Shown here piece by piece: positions 4,743 through 6,723 of a stretch of 6,723 nucleotides of DNA. The notes beneath the pieces are model-generated. The model was not told the origin of the DNA. It saw only the letters and a program-made list of their open reading frames with translations, and made no database searches. A program made the position numbers and the translations under genes. The number at the start of each line of letters is the position of its first letter. The stretch's first letter is position 1. The DNA lies in contig JABMPI010000687.1 in NCBI GenBank assembly GCA_013203755.1, positions 1 through 6,723 on the forward strand, in the 5' to 3' direction. The DNA is from Bacteroidota bacterium (GTDB taxonomy: Bacteria; Bacteroidota; Bacteroidia; Bacteroidales; Prolixibacteraceae).

Positions 4743-6269
4743 ATGGAAACAAACAGGCGTAATTTTATTAAAACAAGTGGTATGTTTGTCGCCGGAAGCG
4801 TAATATTACCTCCATTTATGCAATCGTGCCAAAACGTACAAATTTCAGGAGCAGTGAAAAGTTATTTAGACCACTTTGAAGTATCAACAGAAATGTTGCA
4901 AAAAGTTATTGGAGCAGCAATGAGTAAGGGCGGCGATTATGCCGACCTGTTTTTCGAACATAAAACATCCAATAGCCTTGGTTTGGAAGACGGTAAAGTT
5001 AACCGGGCTTATTCAAATATAGATTTTGGAGTTGGAATCAGAGTATTAAAAGGCGACCAAACCGGATTTGCATACTCTGAGACAATAACTTTAAACGATA
5101 TGCTAAACGCAGCAAAAATGGCAGCAAATATTGCAAACAGCAATGCCACTTTTAATGCTGGTGCAGTAAACGAAAAAATACCATCAAACTATTACAAAAT
5201 AGCAAACAAATGGGACGATGTATCTGTAAAAGATAAAGTTCCGTTCGTTCAAAAAATTAACGATAAAGTTTTTGGACTCGATGAAAAAGTAATTAAAGTA
5301 AATGCCTTTTTGAATGATGAAACCAGCTATGTTTTATTCTTTAATTCAGAAGGTAGATTAACATACGATTACCGCCCGATGATTAGTTTTGGTGTGGTTT
5401 GTATTATGCAAAAAGGAGAACAAATAGAAAATGCATATTCTGCCCGTTCATTCCGAAAAGGATTTGAATGGTTGGATGAAAATTTAATTGACGAACTTTC
5501 GAAAGAAGCAATTGACAAAACAAACATTTTGTTTGAAGCAACAAAACCAAAAGCCGGCGAAATGCCTGTAGTAATGGGTGCAGGTGGCTCAGGTATTTTA
5601 TTACACGAAGCAATCGGGCATACTTTCGAAGCCGATTTTAACCGCAAAGGAACTTCTATTTTTAGCGACAAAATGGGCAAAAAAGTTGCAGAAAGTTTTA
5701 TAAATATTGTTGATGACGGAACACTGGAAAACAATCGTGGCTCGATAAATATCGATGACGAAGGGAATGATGTTGAAAAAACCTACCTGGTAAAAGATGG
5801 TATATTAAACAGCTACCTTCACGACAGAATTAGTGCGAAACATTATGGCATTGCACCAACAGGAAATGGTCGACGCGAAGGATTTAGAAATATTCCAATA
5901 CCACGAATGCGTGCTACCTATATGGAAAACGGACAACATTCGAAAGATGATATTATTGCCAATGTTGATTACGGTGTTTATGTTGACAACTTCACCAATG
6001 GCGAAGTAAAAATCGGTGCCGGCGATTTTACATTCTTTGTGAAGTCGGGCTACCTCATTGAAAAAGGCAAGCTTACACAACCAATCAAGGATATTAATAT
6101 TGTTGGAAACGGGCCTCAGGCATTAGCCGATATTTCGATGGCTGCCAACGATTTTCTGATTGATAATGGCACATGGACTTGCGGAAAAGACGGACAATCG
6201 GCTCCGGTTACCTGCGGACTACCAACAGTTTTAGTTAAAAAAATGACGGTTGGGGGAACAAATGCGTAA
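4743..6269 (+). CDS. tldD: TldD zinc metalloprotease with twin-arginine signal
   Basis: TldD is the catalytic subunit of the TldD/TldE protease (family U62), known in E. coli to mature microcin B17 and degrade unfolded peptides. From the ATG at 4743 the product has 508 residues; E. coli TldD has about 480 and no signal. The zinc motif HEAIGH is at 288-293 (H288, E289, H293). The third ligand is most likely C480 in CGKDGQ, placed as in E. coli TldD relative to the C-terminus. Other hallmarks are GNGRREGFRNIPIPRMR (374-390) and the ending MTVGG. Residues 1-29 form an apparent Tat signal: NRRNFIKTSG (4-13), a hydrophobic stretch, then PFMQSC with a possible but weak lipobox at C29. An in-frame GTG at 4641 would add 34 residues in front of the Tat motif and is rejected. 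tldE follows after 35 bp, so the two are probably co-transcribed. Confidence 0.95.
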   Translation: METNRRNFIKTSGMFVAGSVILPPFMQSCQNVQISGAVKSYLDHFEVSTEMLQKVIGAAMSKGGDYADLFFEHKTSNSLGLEDGKVNRAYSNIDFGVGIRVLKGDQTGFAYSETITLNDMLNAAKMAANIANSNATFNAGAVNEKIPSNYYKIANKWDDVSVKDKVPFVQKINDKVFGLDEKVIKVNAFLNDETSYVLFFNSEGRLTYDYRPMISFGVVCIMQKGEQIENAYSARSFRKGFEWLDENLIDELSKEAIDKTNILFEATKPKAGEMPVVMGAGGSGILLHEAIGHTFEADFNRKGTSIFSDKMGKKVAESFINIVDDGTLENNRGSINIDDEGNDVEKTYLVKDGILNSYLHDRISAKHYGIAPTGNGRREGFRNIPIPRMRATYMENGQHSKDDIIANVDYGVYVDNFTNGEVKIGAGDFTFFVKSGYLIEKGKLTQPIKDINIVGNGPQALADISMAANDFLIDNGTWTCGKDGQSAPVTCGLPTVLVKKMTVGGTNA

Positions 6270-6280
6270 GACAATTTCGA

Positions 6281-6301
6281 GTTTAAAGTTTAAAGTTTAA
6301 A
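6281..6301 (+). repeat. Three tandem GTTTAAA copies between tldD and tldE
   Basis: GTTTAAA is repeated three times without mismatch at 6281-6287, 6288-6294 and 6295-6301, ending three bases before the tldE start codon. Each unit contains the palindrome TTTAAA. The repeat occupies the position where ribosome-binding sequence would lie, so gain or loss of a unit would change the 5' context of tldE by 7 bp without touching either coding frame. Confidence 0.9.
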
Positions 6302-6304
6302 GAA

Positions 6305-6723
6305 ATGACAAAAGAAAAAAAATATAGTTTGGCTAAATGGGCAATGAACCATGCATTAGAAAATGGAGCCCAACAAGCAAGCGTAAGCATTTCAAATAGC
6401 CAGAACAGCAGCGTTGAAGTTCGCGAAGAAAAAATTGACAAATTAGAACAGGCTACTCAAAACGGCCTGTCAATTCGTTTGTTTGTTGACAAAAAATATT
6501 CGGCGCACTCTACTAACCGAATGAAAAAAGAGGATTTAGCACGTTTTATTGAAGAGGCAATCGAAGGAACAAAATTTTTATCGGAAGATGAATTCCGCAC
6601 TCTGCCAGAACCGGAGCTTTATTATAAAGGTGGCGGCAAAGATTTAAAAACACTAGATGCGGCATTTGCAAACATTGATCCGCAAGCAAAAATAGATCTG
6701 GCTTTTAAAACAGAAAAAGAGAT
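6305..6723 (+). CDS. tldE: TldE/PmbA subunit, 5' part (runs off the window)
   Basis: The ATG at 6305 opens a frame without stops to the window end (139 full codons plus two bases), starting MTKEKKYSLAKWAMNHALENG. This N-terminal portion shows the TldD/PmbA N-terminal pattern: a helix with an 'A-x-x-x-G-A' segment, a strand SVSISNSQNSSVEVREEKIDKLEQ, then NGLSIRLFVDKKYSAHSTN, followed by helices around the 'EDLARFIEEAIEGTKFL' segment. TldE is the partner subunit that normally lacks the zinc motif; that part lies outside the window. There is no signal peptide or twin arginine, unlike TldD upstream. Its place 35 bp after tldD on the same strand, with no terminator between, supports an operon and the TldE assignment. 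PmbA is the synonym. Confidence 0.9.
   Translation, partial: MTKEKKYSLAKWAMNHALENGAQQASVSISNSQNSSVEVREEKIDKLEQATQNGLSIRLFVDKKYSAHSTNRMKKEDLARFIEEAIEGTKFLSEDEFRTLPEPELYYKGGGKDLKTLDAAFANIDPQAKIDLAFKTEKE

Noticed and set aside
5369..6080. Minus-strand frames inside tldD
   Set aside because: They are antisense to the conserved zinc-binding and C-terminal region of tldD and have no independent support.

Overview
The window looks like chromosomal DNA of a Bacteroidota (Bacteroidales/Marinilabiliales-type) bacterium. The evidence is a 729-residue type III glutamine synthetase, a lipoprotein with a Bacteroidota-style surface-export signature after its lipobox cysteine, A-rich leaders without Shine-Dalgarno sequences, and AT-rich spacers. 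Assignment below phylum is inference.

Layout. Positions 1-105 are the edge of an unidentified neighbouring region, closed by a probable bidirectional hairpin terminator. A short lipoprotein gene (633 to 106, minus) follows. Next comes an exact 21-bp tandem array (800-967) of eight GATAA-containing units, inside a 77-codon minus-strand ORF whose product would be a seven-residue 'GDN' repeat. Then comes a 246-codon orphan gene (1841 to 1101, minus) with its own terminator and visibly higher GC than its neighbours. The spacer 1842-2227 holds a 171-bp element with 20-bp perfect terminal inverted repeats, which I read as a MITE or deleted insertion sequence, and the glnN terminator.

The right half is conserved housekeeping DNA. 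glnN (4417 to 2228, minus) is divergent from tldD (4743 to 6269, plus), and tldD is followed after 35 bp by the 5' part of tldE/pmbA (from 6305, cut by the window end). The 325-bp divergent spacer holds a long inverted repeat in the presumed glnN leader and only weak promoter candidates. GlnN assimilates ammonium. TldD and TldE should form a zinc metalloprotease pair. Unusually, TldD carries a twin-arginine signal while TldE has no signal peptide.

The most interesting parts are the 21-bp GATAA array beside the high-GC orphan gene, the MITE-like element, and the Tat-signal TldD paired with a signal-less TldE. No complete new defence or mobile system is visible. The region 1-2130 is the accessory part and 2161-6723 is the conserved part.
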